Assembly (NCBI GenBank): GCA_900317955.1
Contig: ONIP01000011.1
Span: forward strand, 1 to 62,173
Reading direction: 5' to 3'
From: an uncultured Bacteroidales bacterium
GTDB lineage: Bacteria > Bacteroidota > Bacteroidia > Bacteroidales > P3
DNA: 62,173 bases
Below are positions 36,349-45,704 of this stretch, piece by piece. Position 1 is the stretch's first letter. Every line of letters begins with the position of its first letter. The notes below the pieces were generated by a model. It was not told where the DNA came from and ran no database searches. It worked only from the letters and a program-made list of their open reading frames with translations. The position numbers and the translations under genes are program-made.

Positions 36349-37559
36349 GTAGTGCTTTTCTTTATTTTGTTTTGAAGTGCCTGAAAGGCATTGTAGGCAA
36401 CGAATCCTCCTGCCAGTTCGATAGAGCGTTCGTCAACCATGAGGTCGGGACGGTGCAGATTGGAGTAAGGGGTGTCAGGTATATGGATTCCTATCCGGTA
36501 ATAGCAAGCAGGAATCTTTTGAGCAAAGAATGCGAAATCTTCAGCCGTCATGCGCAGGTCGAGCCATTCCACATTCTCTTCACCCAAGAACGCCACGCCG
36601 ATGTCATGCACCTGCTGGGTGCAATCATCGTCGTTGATAACCGGAGGATAGCCGTAGTCGATAAAGAGGTCGCATTCACCGCCCATGCTTTCGGCTATGC
36701 CGCAACTAATCTTGCGTATTTTTTCGTGGCAATCTAACCGCCATTGGGGGTCGAAGGTGCGGATAATGCCTTCCATCTTCACCTCGTCGGGGATGATGTT
36801 GGTGCGCCCCTCGCCAATGAATTTGCCAAAACTCAGCACTGTGGGCATCATTGGTGCGGCGTTGCGGCTTACAATTTGTTGCAAAGCAACCACTATATGC
36901 GAAGCAATAAGGATCGGGTCGACGCTCATATGGGGTGTGGCACCGTGGCCGCCTTTTCCTTTAATAGTCCAATAGAGCTCGTCGGTCGAGGCCATGTAGC
37001 GGCCTTTTTTCATGCCTATACGACCAAAATCCATTTCGGGCAGGCAGTGGAAAGAATACATCTCGTTGGGCGTGACTTCGTTGAATAGCCCGTCGTCCAT
37101 CATCATGCGGGCACCGCCGGGATACATCTCCTCCGAAGGTTCGAAGATGAGCATAATGCTCCCGTTCAACTCCTCGCGTATGTTGCAAAGAATCTTTGCT
37201 GCACAAAGCAGTGAACTTGTATGCATGTCGTGTCCGCAGGCATGCATCACGCCGGGGTTCTCCGATGCAAAAGGCAGCCCGGTGCATTCGGTAAGGGGTA
37301 GTGCGTCGTAGTCGGCGCGCATTCCTACGCAGTATCCATCGGGATTCTTTCCACCGCGTATCATCGCCATAACTCCCGTCTTTCCTATAGCGGTATGGGG
37401 TTCCAGCCCCATCTCCCGCAGTTTGTCGGCAACAAAAGCCATGGTGCCGAATTCCTGCTGGCTCAATTCGGGATGGCGGTGCAGGTGGCGTCGCCAGCCT
37501 ATTGCCTCTTCACGGTATTGGTGGGCCAGTTGTTTTATTCTGTCGATGATATTGTCCAT
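36345..37559 (-). CDS. M20-family metallopeptidase / amidohydrolase
   Basis: 404 aa. Zinc enzyme of the HipO/IAA-amino-acid hydrolase type that cleaves N-acyl amino acids. Seen: HRHPELSQQEFGT, metal-binding MHACGHDMHTSSLLCAA, EPSEEMYPGG and KGKGGHGATPHMSVDPI. The frame opens four codons earlier with GTG; the ATG at 37559 (MDNIIDRIK) is preferred. It lies 38 bases downstream of ileS and overlaps the MATE gene by four bases. Confidence 0.92.
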   Translation of the reverse strand: MDNIIDRIKQLAHQYREEAIGWRRHLHRHPELSQQEFGTMAFVADKLREMGLEPHTAIGKTGVMAMIRGGKNPDGYCVGMRADYDALPLTECTGLPFASENPGVMHACGHDMHTSSLLCAAKILCNIREELNGSIMLIFEPSEEMYPGGARMMMDDGLFNEVTPNEMYSFHCLPEMDFGRIGMKKGRYMASTDELYWTIKGKGGHGATPHMSVDPILIASHIVVALQQIVSRNAAPMMPTVLSFGKFIGEGRTNIIPDEVKMEGIIRTFDPQWRLDCHEKIRKISCGIAESMGGECDLFIDYGYPPVINDDDCTQQVHDIGVAFLGEENVEWLDLRMTAEDFAFFAQKIPACYYRIGIHIPDTPYSNLHRPDLMVDERSIELAGGFVAYNAFQALQNKIKKSTT

Positions 37560-37597
37560 GTTATGTTTCACGTTTTTGGGGTTAACGTTTCAACATC

Positions 37598-40500
37598 TCA
37601 ATTGCTTTTGCGGATGCTTATGCTTGTACTCACGCCCTCGAGAATCTCAATTGTGGTACCGTTCTCCACGGTGGGCAGCAATTGCAGGCTTGTGCACAGG
37701 GTTTCCGAACAGATGTAGTCGATATGACGATTCACGGCTTCGTCCCATTCGCCGCTTTGCAGTTCGATGGTGATTCGGTCGGTGACGTCGAAACCCTCCT
37801 TGCGGATATTCTGGATTCGGTTCACCAGTTCACGTGCTATGCCTTCGGCTTTCAGCTCCGGACTGACTGTGATATCAAGGGCAACGGTCAGGTTTCCGTC
37901 GTTGGCGACAACCCATCCGGGGATGTCCTGAGTGGCAATTTCCACGTCGCTGAGCAAAATCTCAACGGGTTGACCTTCCACAGTGAGACTGCATTTGCCT
38001 GCTGCTTCAAGGTTGTTGATTTGCTGCTGTGAGAACGCTTGAATCTCGTTGCTTATGGCTTTCATTATCTTGCCATAGCGGGGTCCCAGGGTCTTGAAGT
38101 TCGGTTTTATGCGTTTAACCAGAATATTGTTGTCGGGAGCGAGGAACTCGATTTCCTTGATGTTCAGTTCCGAGCAGATAAGGTGCTGCACACGCTCCAC
38201 CTGCTGGCGGAATTCGTCGCTCTGTATTGGCAGCATAATCTTAGCCAACGGCTGGCGTACGCGCAGGTTGCTTTTTTTGCGGAGAGAAAGTCCCATGGAG
38301 CAGATGCGCTGGGCGAGTTGCATACGCTCTTCCAGATTCTTGTCGATTGCTTCTTCATGCACCTCGGGGAATGCGGCATGGTGTATCGATTCGGCATCGA
38401 TTCGGTGTGTGACGGAATTAAGATCCTGGAACATACGTTCGCTGAAGAAGGGGGCAATGGGCGACATCAGGCGCGCCAGCGTCTCCAAGCAGGTATAAAG
38501 AGTCTGGTAGGCAGAAACCTTGTCGGTGGTCATGTCGCCTTTCCAGAAACGGCGGCGGCACAGACGTACATACCAGTTGCTCAGGTTAGCGTCGACAAAT
38601 TCCTGTATTGCGCGTCCGGCCTTGGTGGGCTCATAGTCGGCAAAAGCCTCGTCGACTGTTTTCACCAACGTGTTCAATTCACTGAGAATCCAACGGTCAA
38701 TTTCAGGCCGTTCGGCTATGGGGAGGTCGGCTTCCTTGTACTCGAAACCATCGATATTGGCATACAGGGCAAAGAAACTGTAGGTGTTGTAAAGGGTGCC
38801 GAACAATTTGCGGCGCACCTCGTCAACTCCTTCCACGTCAAATTTAAGGTTGTCCCAAGGCTGGCTGTTGGTAATCATATACCAGCGGGTGGCATCGGGA
38901 CCCTCTTTCTTCAAGGTCTCGAAGGGGTCAACGCCATTGCCCAGACGTTTCGACATCTTGTTGCCGTTCTTGTCAAGCACAAGGCCATTGCTTATAACGT
39001 TTTTGAAAGCCACGCTGTCGAAGCACATGGTGGCAATGGCATGAAGGGTGTAGAACCAACCGCGAGTTTGGTCAACACCTTCGGCAATAAAGTCTGCCGG
39101 GAATTGGCTTTCCTTCAACGGTTCACCCATATAGTGGATTTGAGCGTAAGGCATGGCGCCACTGTCAAACCATACGTCAATAAGGTCGGGTTCGCGCATC
39201 ATGCGGCGGCCGGTGGGCGACACCAGCACCACATTGTCGATATAGGGGCGGTGGAGGTCGAATTTCTCCTCACGGTAGGGGTTGTTCTCCATAAACCCGG
39301 CTGCAACGGCCTTGTCAATCTCATTGCGCAACTCATCTACGCTGCCGATGCAAATCTCTTCTTTGCCATCTTCGGTGCGCCAGATGGGCAGCGGGGTGCC
39401 CCAGTAGCGGCTGCGGCTCAGGTTCCAGTCCACGATATTCTCCAACCAGTTGCCGAAACGGCCTGTACCGGTGGCTTCGGGTTTCCAGTTGATGGTCTTG
39501 TTCAGCTCTATCATGCGGTCGCGCATGGCTGTGGTACGGATAAACCAGCTGTCTAACGGGTAGTACAGAACGGGCTTGTCGGTACGCCAGCAATGGGGGT
39601 AACTGTGGGTGTGCTTCTCACTCTTGAACAACTTGCCCTGCTCTTTCAGCATCACCACCAGCTCCACATCAAGGCTTATGTCCTTTTCGGTTTTGGCGGG
39701 ATCGTAGGCGTTCTTAACAAACTTGCCTGCATATTGGGCATACAGATCCATGTCCACGTTCTCTTTTGCCCATTCGGGGTCGAGGTCGTCCACGGCCCAG
39801 AATTTGCCGGTGCGGTCCACCATGGGAGCCTGTTTACCGTCGCGGTCGTACATCAGCAAGTCGCCGATACCGCCTTTCTTGGCAACGCGGGCGTCGTCGG
39901 CACCGAAGGTCGGTGCAATATGGACAATACCGGTACCGTCCTCAGTGGTGACATAGTCGCCCAGTATGATGCGGAAAGCCTCACCTTTCACAGCCGTGCG
40001 GTGGCTCTGTTCGGCAGCATTCACCACGGTGGGCTTCACCCACGGTATCAACTGTTCATAGGCAATGCCCTCCAAGGCTGTACCCTTGCACTCGGCTATC
40101 ACGTGGCCGTGCAGCAGTTTCGACTTCTCGTCGGGTTCCCCTTCGGTAAAGAAGTTGCCAAACAGAGGTTTGGCCAGTATGACGTTGCAGGCCTCACCGC
40201 TGTAGGGGTGAGTGGTCTCCACCAGCACATAGTCGATGGTGGGGCCAACACATAACGCCGTGTTAGAAGGGAGTGTCCACGGTGTGGTAGTCCAAGCAAT
40301 GGCGTAAGTGGGAACACCCGACCTGTCCGACCCGTCCAACAAGTCTGACAAGTCCGACAAAATCTTAAACATCGCCACACATGTGGTGTCCTTCACGTCG
40401 CGATAGCATCCTGGCAGATTCAACTCATGGCTCGACAGTCCGGTGCCTGCTGCGGGGCTGAAAGGCTGGATGGTATAGCCTTTATACAACAACCCCTTGT

Positions 40501-41002
40501 CATAAAGTTTCTTCAATAAAAACCACAGGGTCTCGATATACTCGTTCTCGAAAGTGATATAGGGATGTTTCAGGTCTACCCAGTAACCCATCTGTTTGGT
40601 CAGTTCGTCCCACAGGTCTTTGTATTGCAACACCTCGGTGCGGCAAGCGTGGTTGTAGTCGTCAACGCTAATCTTCTTGCCGATATCTTCCTTAGTAATG
40701 CCCAGCTTTTTCTCCACGCCCAGTTCCACAGGCAGGCCGTGGGTATCCCATCCGGCTTTGCGGTCAACGAAGAAACCCTTCTGTGCCTTGTAGCGGCAGA
40801 ATACGTCCTTAATCGTGCGGGCCATCACATGGTGGATTCCAGGTTTGCCGTTGGCCGACGGGGGACCGTCGTAGAATACGAATGAGGGATGTCCCTCGGC
40901 AAGTTGTTGCCCTTTCTCAAATGTCTCGTTCTCTTCCCAAAACTTGCGAATCTCCTCGCCAATCTGGGTCATGTTTAGCTGTTTGTATTCCTTGTAACTC
41001 AT
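37598..41002 (-). CDS. ileS: Isoleucyl-tRNA synthetase
   Basis: 1134 aa. Charges tRNA-Ile; cytoplasmic. Seen: the HIGH variant PSANGKPGIHH (residues about 49-59), editing domain with YAIAWTTTPWTLPSN and GTGIVHIAPTFG, KMSKR in GNKMSKRLGNGVDPF near 690, and a long C-terminal anticodon-binding region. Residues 215-229 (LSD LSD LLD GSD RSG) are encoded by five 9-nt tandem units just before the editing-domain TTTPW motif, replacing the short linker found there in relatives. The promoter at 41081 probably drives the whole run down to 29771. Confidence 0.95.
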   Translation of the reverse strand: MSYKEYKQLNMTQIGEEIRKFWEENETFEKGQQLAEGHPSFVFYDGPPSANGKPGIHHVMARTIKDVFCRYKAQKGFFVDRKAGWDTHGLPVELGVEKKLGITKEDIGKKISVDDYNHACRTEVLQYKDLWDELTKQMGYWVDLKHPYITFENEYIETLWFLLKKLYDKGLLYKGYTIQPFSPAAGTGLSSHELNLPGCYRDVKDTTCVAMFKILSDLSDLLDGSDRSGVPTYAIAWTTTPWTLPSNTALCVGPTIDYVLVETTHPYSGEACNVILAKPLFGNFFTEGEPDEKSKLLHGHVIAECKGTALEGIAYEQLIPWVKPTVVNAAEQSHRTAVKGEAFRIILGDYVTTEDGTGIVHIAPTFGADDARVAKKGGIGDLLMYDRDGKQAPMVDRTGKFWAVDDLDPEWAKENVDMDLYAQYAGKFVKNAYDPAKTEKDISLDVELVVMLKEQGKLFKSEKHTHSYPHCWRTDKPVLYYPLDSWFIRTTAMRDRMIELNKTINWKPEATGTGRFGNWLENIVDWNLSRSRYWGTPLPIWRTEDGKEEICIGSVDELRNEIDKAVAAGFMENNPYREEKFDLHRPYIDNVVLVSPTGRRMMREPDLIDVWFDSGAMPYAQIHYMGEPLKESQFPADFIAEGVDQTRGWFYTLHAIATMCFDSVAFKNVISNGLVLDKNGNKMSKRLGNGVDPFETLKKEGPDATRWYMITNSQPWDNLKFDVEGVDEVRRKLFGTLYNTYSFFALYANIDGFEYKEADLPIAERPEIDRWILSELNTLVKTVDEAFADYEPTKAGRAIQEFVDANLSNWYVRLCRRRFWKGDMTTDKVSAYQTLYTCLETLARLMSPIAPFFSERMFQDLNSVTHRIDAESIHHAAFPEVHEEAIDKNLEERMQLAQRICSMGLSLRKKSNLRVRQPLAKIMLPIQSDEFRQQVERVQHLICSELNIKEIEFLAPDNNILVKRIKPNFKTLGPRYGKIMKAISNEIQAFSQQQINNLEAAGKCSLTVEGQPVEILLSDVEIATQDIPGWVVANDGNLTVALDITVSPELKAEGIARELVNRIQNIRKEGFDVTDRITIELQSGEWDEAVNRHIDYICSETLCTSLQLLPTVENGTTIEILEGVSTSISIRKSN
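40316..40360 (-). repeat. 9-nt in-frame tandem repeat inside ileS, five units
   Basis: In coding direction the units are TTGTCGGAC, TTGTCAGAC, TTGTTGGAC, GGGTCGGAC and AGGTCGGGT, giving LSD-LSD-LLD-GSD-RSG. On the plus strand the core is TCNGA plus four bases, the same period and similar core as the array at 10316-10378. Confidence 0.8.
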
Positions 41003-41080
41003 ATATGATATGATTCTATTTCAATGTTACATGCACATTAATAACACTTTGCGCCATTACGGCACAAAGAATCCAATCTG

Positions 41081-41088
41081 CAAAGATA
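41081..41088 (-). promoter_or_regulatory. -7 promoter box (TATCTTTG) of ileS
   Basis: The minus strand reads TTCGTATCTTTGCAG, 78 bases before the ileS ATG. No T-box or other leader structure was recognised. Confidence 0.6.
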
Positions 41089-41186
41089 CGAAAAATTCTT
41101 TTATTCTGCCCAAAAACCTTGCACTTTGTCTTTTCGAGGAGGGAGCCCTATGAGTCTTTTTGTGCTGGTAAAGGATTGTGGCAGAA

Positions 41187-41228
41187 TAAAAACACAGCAC
41201 ACTTTGCGTATGGGCATGGTGTGCTGTG
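41187..41228 (-). terminator. Terminator after mreB
   Basis: Perfect 10-bp stem CACAGCACAC / GTGTGCTGTG with a 16-base loop, and on the minus strand a TTTTTATT tail. It starts 21 bases after the mreB stop. Confidence 0.85.
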
Positions 41229-41249
41229 CGTATTGAAGAAGTTTTACTG

Positions 41250-42275
41250 TTATCGGATGAGGAAAGAGAACTTGGAGAAGTTCTTGAGGGCGATGCCGGT
41301 GCCGCGGGCAACAGCGCGCAGGGGGTCTTCGGCGATGTGGACCTGCAGTTTAGTCTTGGAGGAGATGCGCTGGTCGAGACCGCGAAGCAATGAGCCGCCA
41401 CCAGCCAGATAGATACCTGTGCGGTAGATATCGGCAGCCAACTCGGGAGGTGTTGCCGAGAGAGTGTCGAGGATGGCTTGCTCGATGCGGGCGATGGATT
41501 TGTCGAGGGCGTGGGCAATCTCTTTGTAGTTGACAGAGATTTCCTTGGGAAGACCGGTGAGGAGGTCGCGGCCTAGGGTGGGATAGTCCTCTGGCGGTTC
41601 GTCGAGTTCGCTTACGGCGGCACCGACTTTGATTTTTACCTGTTCGGCGGTGCGTTCGCCGATGACCATGTTATGTTGTTTGCGCATGTATTCGACGACG
41701 TTCTCGTTGAATTCGTCACCGGCAACTCGGATGGAGTTGTTGCATACTATGCCGCCGAGGGAGATGACGGCGATTTCGGCAGTACCGCCTCCGATGTCGA
41801 CAATCATGTGTCCTTCGGGTTCGAGGACGTCGATGCCGATACCTATTGCGGCGGCCATGGGCTCGTGGATCATGCGTATTTCTTTGGCTCCGGCTTGCTC
41901 GGCGCTTTCACGCACGGCGCGTTCTTCGACGTTGGTGATGCCAGAAGGGATGCAAATGACCATGCGCAGCGAGGGGGGCATGAAAGAGCGGTTGATGTTG
42001 GTCATGCCGATGAGTTCGCGGATGAGGTGTTGGGCCATTTCGAAGTCGGCAATGACGCCGCCGCGCAGCGGGCGGACGGTTTCGATGTTTTTGTTGTCGG
42101 TCTTTCCGGCCATCATTTGGGCACGTTTACCAACAGCGATAATGCGATTGTTGTTGCGGTCGACGGCCACAATGGAGGGTTCGTCGACGACGACTTGGTC
42201 GTTGTGGATTACAATGGAGTTGGCTGTGCCAAGGTCCATAGCTACCTCTTTGTTAAAGAATGAAAATAAACCCAT
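41250..42275 (-). CDS. mreB: Rod shape-determining protein MreB
   Basis: 341 aa, normal length. Actin-like ATPase that guides lateral wall synthesis at the inner face of the membrane. Seen: phosphate-1 loop MDLGTANSIV, phosphate-2 MIVDIGGGTAEIAVISLGG, adenosine motif IYLAGGGSLLRGLD and the N-terminal membrane-binding MGLFSFF. purH lies 71 bases upstream on the same strand, as commonly seen in Bacteroidota. Downstream, instead of mreC and mreD, there is a terminator and the unrelated ileS transcription unit. Confidence 0.95.
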   Translation of the reverse strand: MGLFSFFNKEVAMDLGTANSIVIHNDQVVVDEPSIVAVDRNNNRIIAVGKRAQMMAGKTDNKNIETVRPLRGGVIADFEMAQHLIRELIGMTNINRSFMPPSLRMVICIPSGITNVEERAVRESAEQAGAKEIRMIHEPMAAAIGIGIDVLEPEGHMIVDIGGGTAEIAVISLGGIVCNNSIRVAGDEFNENVVEYMRKQHNMVIGERTAEQVKIKVGAAVSELDEPPEDYPTLGRDLLTGLPKEISVNYKEIAHALDKSIARIEQAILDTLSATPPELAADIYRTGIYLAGGGSLLRGLDQRISSKTKLQVHIAEDPLRAVARGTGIALKNFSKFSFLIR

Positions 42276-42346
42276 TTATACTATTTCTTTTTTTTCTGAT
42301 TGATAATGTCGTGTGATTATACGTAAAAGTGCGAAAAAAGTTTCAT

Positions 42347-43873
42347 TTAGTGTTTAAAATGTCTGTAGCCGGTAATGGCCATGCCAATGTGGTTCTTTTC
42401 GCAGTAGTCGATGGAATCTTGGTCGTGGATAGAGCCGCCGGGGTGTGCCACGGCGACGATGCCGGCCTGATGGGCTATCTCTACGCAGTCGGCAAAGGGG
42501 AAGAATGCGTCGCTTGCCATGACGGCACCGTTGAGGTCGAAGCCGAACGACTGGGCTTTGGCTATTGCTTGGCGCAGGGCGTCCACACGCGAGGTCTGAC
42601 CGGTACCGCTGGCGCAAAGCTGTCCGTTCTTGGCAAGGACTATGGCGTTGCTCTTAGTGTGCTTGACAAGGATGGTGGCAAAGGCGAGGTCGGCGGCCTG
42701 TTGCGGGGTGATGGGGGTAGAGGTGACGCTCTTGGCCATATCGTCAGCAGTGGGGACGACGGTGTCGCGGTCTTGCACCAAGATGCCGTCAAGGGCGTTG
42801 CGGAACACCTGAGGACTCATCTTGAAGGCGTTGCGCTTGAGGATAATGCGGTTCTTCTTGCCTTTGAGCACGGCGAGGGCGTCGGCGTCGTAGTCGGGTG
42901 CTATGCACACTTCGAAGAAGATTTTGTGCATCTCGTCGGCCACCTCTTTAGTTACGGTGCGGTTGGTGACCAACACACCACCGAATGCGGAGACAGGGTC
43001 GCCGGCCAAGGCATCGGTCCAGGCTTGAAGCAGTGTGGGACGCGTGGCGAGGCCGCAGGCGTTGTTGTGTTTGAGGATGGCGAAGGTGGTGTCGGCGTAG
43101 TCGTCGATAAGAGCGCAGGCTGCGTCGATGTCGCCTATGTTGTTGTAGGATATTTCTTTTCCGTTGAGTTTGGTGAAGCAGGCGTCGAGGTCGCCGTAGA
43201 AGCATCCTTTCTGGTGGGGATTTTCACCGTAGCGCAGGGGGTTGGCCTGACGGCCGCTTACCTTGAAGACGGGCAGCTGCTCTTGCTGGTTGAAGTAGTT
43301 GAAGATAGCGGTATCGTAGTGGCTGCTGACATTGAACGCGTAGGCGGCAAAGCGACGGCGTTGTTCGAGGGTGGTGGTGCCGTCCTGCTCGGTATAGAGT
43401 TGGAGGAACTCGGCATAGTGGTTTACGGCGGGGACTATCACCACATCGTTGAAGTTCTTGGCGGCAGCACGGATAAGGGAGATGCCTCCAATGTCGATTT
43501 TCTCAATAATGTCTTGTTCGGGAGCACCGGAAGCCACGGTGGCTTCGAAGGGATAGAGGTCGACAATAACGAGGTCGATTTCGGGAATTTCGTACTGAGC
43601 CAGTTGCTCTCCATCGGAGAACATGTTGCGACGGCTGAGAATGCCGCCGAATACTTTCGGATGGAGGGTCTTGACACGGCCACCGAGGATGGAGGGGTAG
43701 CCGGTGAGGGATTCGACGGCGACGGGCTGGATGCCGAGGTCTTGGATGAATTTCTGTGTGCCGCCGGTGGAATAGATGGTGACCCCTTGGCGGTCGAGGG
43801 CGCGGACGATGTCTTCAAGACCGTCTTTGTAGAAGACGGAGATGAGGGCTGATTTTATTTTTTTCGGTTCCAT
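42347..43873 (-). CDS. purH: Bifunctional AICAR formyltransferase / IMP cyclohydrolase
   Basis: 508 aa. Performs the last two steps of IMP synthesis. Seen: the N-terminal MGS-like cyclohydrolase domain (GVTIYSTGGTQKFI, GGRVKTLHPKVFGGIL) and the C-terminal AICARFT domain (LRYGENPHQKG, KHNNACGLA, FFPFADCVEIAHQAG, HPGGSIHDQDSI). The start MEPKKIKSALISV at 43873 fits the family; the 30 codons of open frame upstream contain a second ATG and the promoter region. Complete and intact. Confidence 0.96.
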   Translation of the reverse strand: MEPKKIKSALISVFYKDGLEDIVRALDRQGVTIYSTGGTQKFIQDLGIQPVAVESLTGYPSILGGRVKTLHPKVFGGILSRRNMFSDGEQLAQYEIPEIDLVIVDLYPFEATVASGAPEQDIIEKIDIGGISLIRAAAKNFNDVVIVPAVNHYAEFLQLYTEQDGTTTLEQRRRFAAYAFNVSSHYDTAIFNYFNQQEQLPVFKVSGRQANPLRYGENPHQKGCFYGDLDACFTKLNGKEISYNNIGDIDAACALIDDYADTTFAILKHNNACGLATRPTLLQAWTDALAGDPVSAFGGVLVTNRTVTKEVADEMHKIFFEVCIAPDYDADALAVLKGKKNRIILKRNAFKMSPQVFRNALDGILVQDRDTVVPTADDMAKSVTSTPITPQQAADLAFATILVKHTKSNAIVLAKNGQLCASGTGQTSRVDALRQAIAKAQSFGFDLNGAVMASDAFFPFADCVEIAHQAGIVAVAHPGGSIHDQDSIDYCEKNHIGMAITGYRHFKH

Positions 43874-43960
43874 TGTACCTTGTTTTAGTGTAATATTATT
43901 CATACAAAATACTGACAATACATCACTTGAGTGATATATTGCATATATAGTTACAAGATG

Positions 43961-43968
43961 CAAATATA
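43961..43968 (-). promoter_or_regulatory. -7 promoter box (TATATTTG) of purH-mreB
   Basis: The minus strand reads GTATATTTGCA, 87 bases before the purH ATG. Confidence 0.5.
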
Positions 43969-44038
43969 CATATTTTTTCTTAATGAGGGAAATCTTTTTT
44001 ATACAGGCAGATATAGGAAGTGCAGACAGAAGTAATAG

Positions 44039-44074
44039 AAAGAACGCTGCAAGACAACCCTTGCAGCGTTCTTT
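44039..44074 (-). terminator. Terminator of the BspA-like lipoprotein gene
   Basis: Perfect 15-bp stem AAAGAACGCTGCAAG / CTTGCAGCGTTCTTT, 6-base loop. The T-tail on the minus strand is short and interrupted (TTTCTATT). Confidence 0.8.
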
Positions 44075-44112
44075 GTCGGTGTGCGGCTTGCGTCGCGAAT
44101 CCTGTAGGCTTT

Positions 44113-45684
44113 TTATTCAACCACCTGTAATTCGATATGGTTGTTGCCTGCTAAGCCATATTCAGAACTGTGCACTATGAGGTCATTATTTGTGTTTAGT
44201 GTGCACAGGACGGTTAATTGGCCTTTTGTGGCAGTGTTGCTGAATATGCCAAATTTTTCCCAATAATTGATTGTACTCAGTTCGATTCCGGTAAGGTCGA
44301 GTGTGCCGGACAGGTTTTCGCAGTAATTAAACATCTCGGTGGCATTGTTCAGGGCAGAAGTTGTGGTAGCACCCGAAAGGTTCAGCGTCTGGAGGCCGCA
44401 GCGATAAAACATTCCTGCCATGGTTGTGACGGACTGGAGGTTGAGGTTTGAAAGGTTTAGGCTTCCAAGGTTTTGACAGTTGGAAAACATGTACGACATG
44501 TTGGCCACATTTGCAGTGTTGAAACCTGAAATATCCAAACTGGTGAGGTTGGTGCAACCAGCGAACATATTGAACATTGTAATTACATTTGCAGTGTTGA
44601 AGCCTGTGCCAAAATCAATTTGCTCCACATTGCCGCCAAAGGTCTGAAAGAACATATTAGCACAATTTTGGTTGGCATCCATCCAGGCGGCGGGGGTATA
44701 GACAATCATTGTAGTGCCCTCAGTGGTGTAGTAGATGGGGGTAGTGCCGTTTGAGAGGAGACCGTTGGGGCTGGCAGGGCGTGTGCTTTTGCACTCGAAC
44801 ACCAGATTTCTCATATCGTGACGAAACATCATGACCCTTGAAAAAGCTTCTCCGTCGACCAACTGTGCGGGGGCGATGAAGGAGAGGTTGCTGAGGGAGG
44901 TGGGATAGTAGGTGTTGCGGGCAATGGTGATGGGGTTGTCAGTATCCTCGAAATGCTTGCGGCAGTAGCTGCGGTCGGTGGCCTCGATGTCGAAGGTCAT
45001 TTCGGTGTAGTCGTCGGCCGGCAGGTAGATGTAGAAGGTGAGGCCGTTGCTGCAGTCCATACCCTGCTCGCCGCAGTTGAGGGTCAGCTTGTGACCGCCG
45101 TTGGCGGTGCAGTTCAGCTTGGGGTCGCCATCGTTGTAGTCGACAGCGAAGTCGCCGCAGATGTTGTTGGGGGTGGTGAGCTCGATGCTGGAGATGGTCT
45201 TATTCACAGCAGGGAGATTGAGCTGCAGCACGCCACAGAGGTTTTTGAACACCAGTTTGCTGGTGGTGGAGTAGGCATACATGGGAGCGGTGAAGTGGGT
45301 GCCGTCTGTGCAGTTCTGCTCGGCGGGAAGGGTGATGCTCTCGGAACCCGAAGCGATGCTGGCAGGGTAGATGGCGTAGTAGGGGCCGCCGGAGGGGTTG
45401 GCGTCGCCAGTGAAGTCGGCGGTGGTTTTGTCGCCGGTGGGGATGGCTTCGAGGGTGTAGGAGACACCTTGGTCATAGATGGCCACCTGGTCGCCCGATT
45501 CCCACACCACCATGCCTTCGTTGGTGGCATTGTCGATTTGGATGGAGGTCTTGCCGTCGACGGTGGCCCTTTCGATTGAGCCGGTGAACAGCACTTTGCC
45601 GCCTTCCTCTTTCTGGCAGGAGGCGAGGGAGAGCAGTGCCACTATGGATATGAATGTGGCGGTGCGATAGAAATTCTTTTTCAT
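44113..45684 (-). CDS. BspA-like leucine-rich-repeat (DUF285) lipoprotein
   Basis: 523 aa. Lipobox LLSLASC (Cys near residue 23) makes it a lipid-anchored envelope protein. Residues about 30-250 form an N-terminal beta-rich domain of the kind found in Bacteroidales fimbrillin/Mfa-like lipoproteins (GSIERATVDGKTSIQ, ADFTGDANPSGGPYYAIYPA). From about 345 come BspA/DUF285 repeats with the MFxxCxxLxxLxLSxFxTxxVxxM pattern (MFAGCTNLTSLDISGFNTAN, MFSNCQNLGSLNLSNLNLQS). Such proteins bind host or bacterial surfaces. The ATG at 45684 gives the lipoprotein signal. A 51-aa peptide gene ends 20 bases upstream. Confidence 0.88.
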   Translation of the reverse strand: MKKNFYRTATFISIVALLSLASCQKEEGGKVLFTGSIERATVDGKTSIQIDNATNEGMVVWESGDQVAIYDQGVSYTLEAIPTGDKTTADFTGDANPSGGPYYAIYPASIASGSESITLPAEQNCTDGTHFTAPMYAYSTTSKLVFKNLCGVLQLNLPAVNKTISSIELTTPNNICGDFAVDYNDGDPKLNCTANGGHKLTLNCGEQGMDCSNGLTFYIYLPADDYTEMTFDIEATDRSYCRKHFEDTDNPITIARNTYYPTSLSNLSFIAPAQLVDGEAFSRVMMFRHDMRNLVFECKSTRPASPNGLLSNGTTPIYYTTEGTTMIVYTPAAWMDANQNCANMFFQTFGGNVEQIDFGTGFNTANVITMFNMFAGCTNLTSLDISGFNTANVANMSYMFSNCQNLGSLNLSNLNLQSVTTMAGMFYRCGLQTLNLSGATTTSALNNATEMFNYCENLSGTLDLTGIELSTINYWEKFGIFSNTATKGQLTVLCTLNTNNDLIVHSSEYGLAGNNHIELQVVE

Positions 45685-45704
45685 CTTGTTGCGGCTTTTA
45701 AGAA

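Noticed and set aside
38039..39556. 505-codon open frame antisense to ileS
   Set aside because: Shadow of the ileS reading frame; no recognisable motif, and IleS motifs run throughout on the opposite strand.
42329..43852. 507-codon open frame antisense to purH
   Set aside because: It mirrors purH codons, is Gly/Val/Asp-rich and shows no domain pattern; purH on the other strand is complete and motif-rich.
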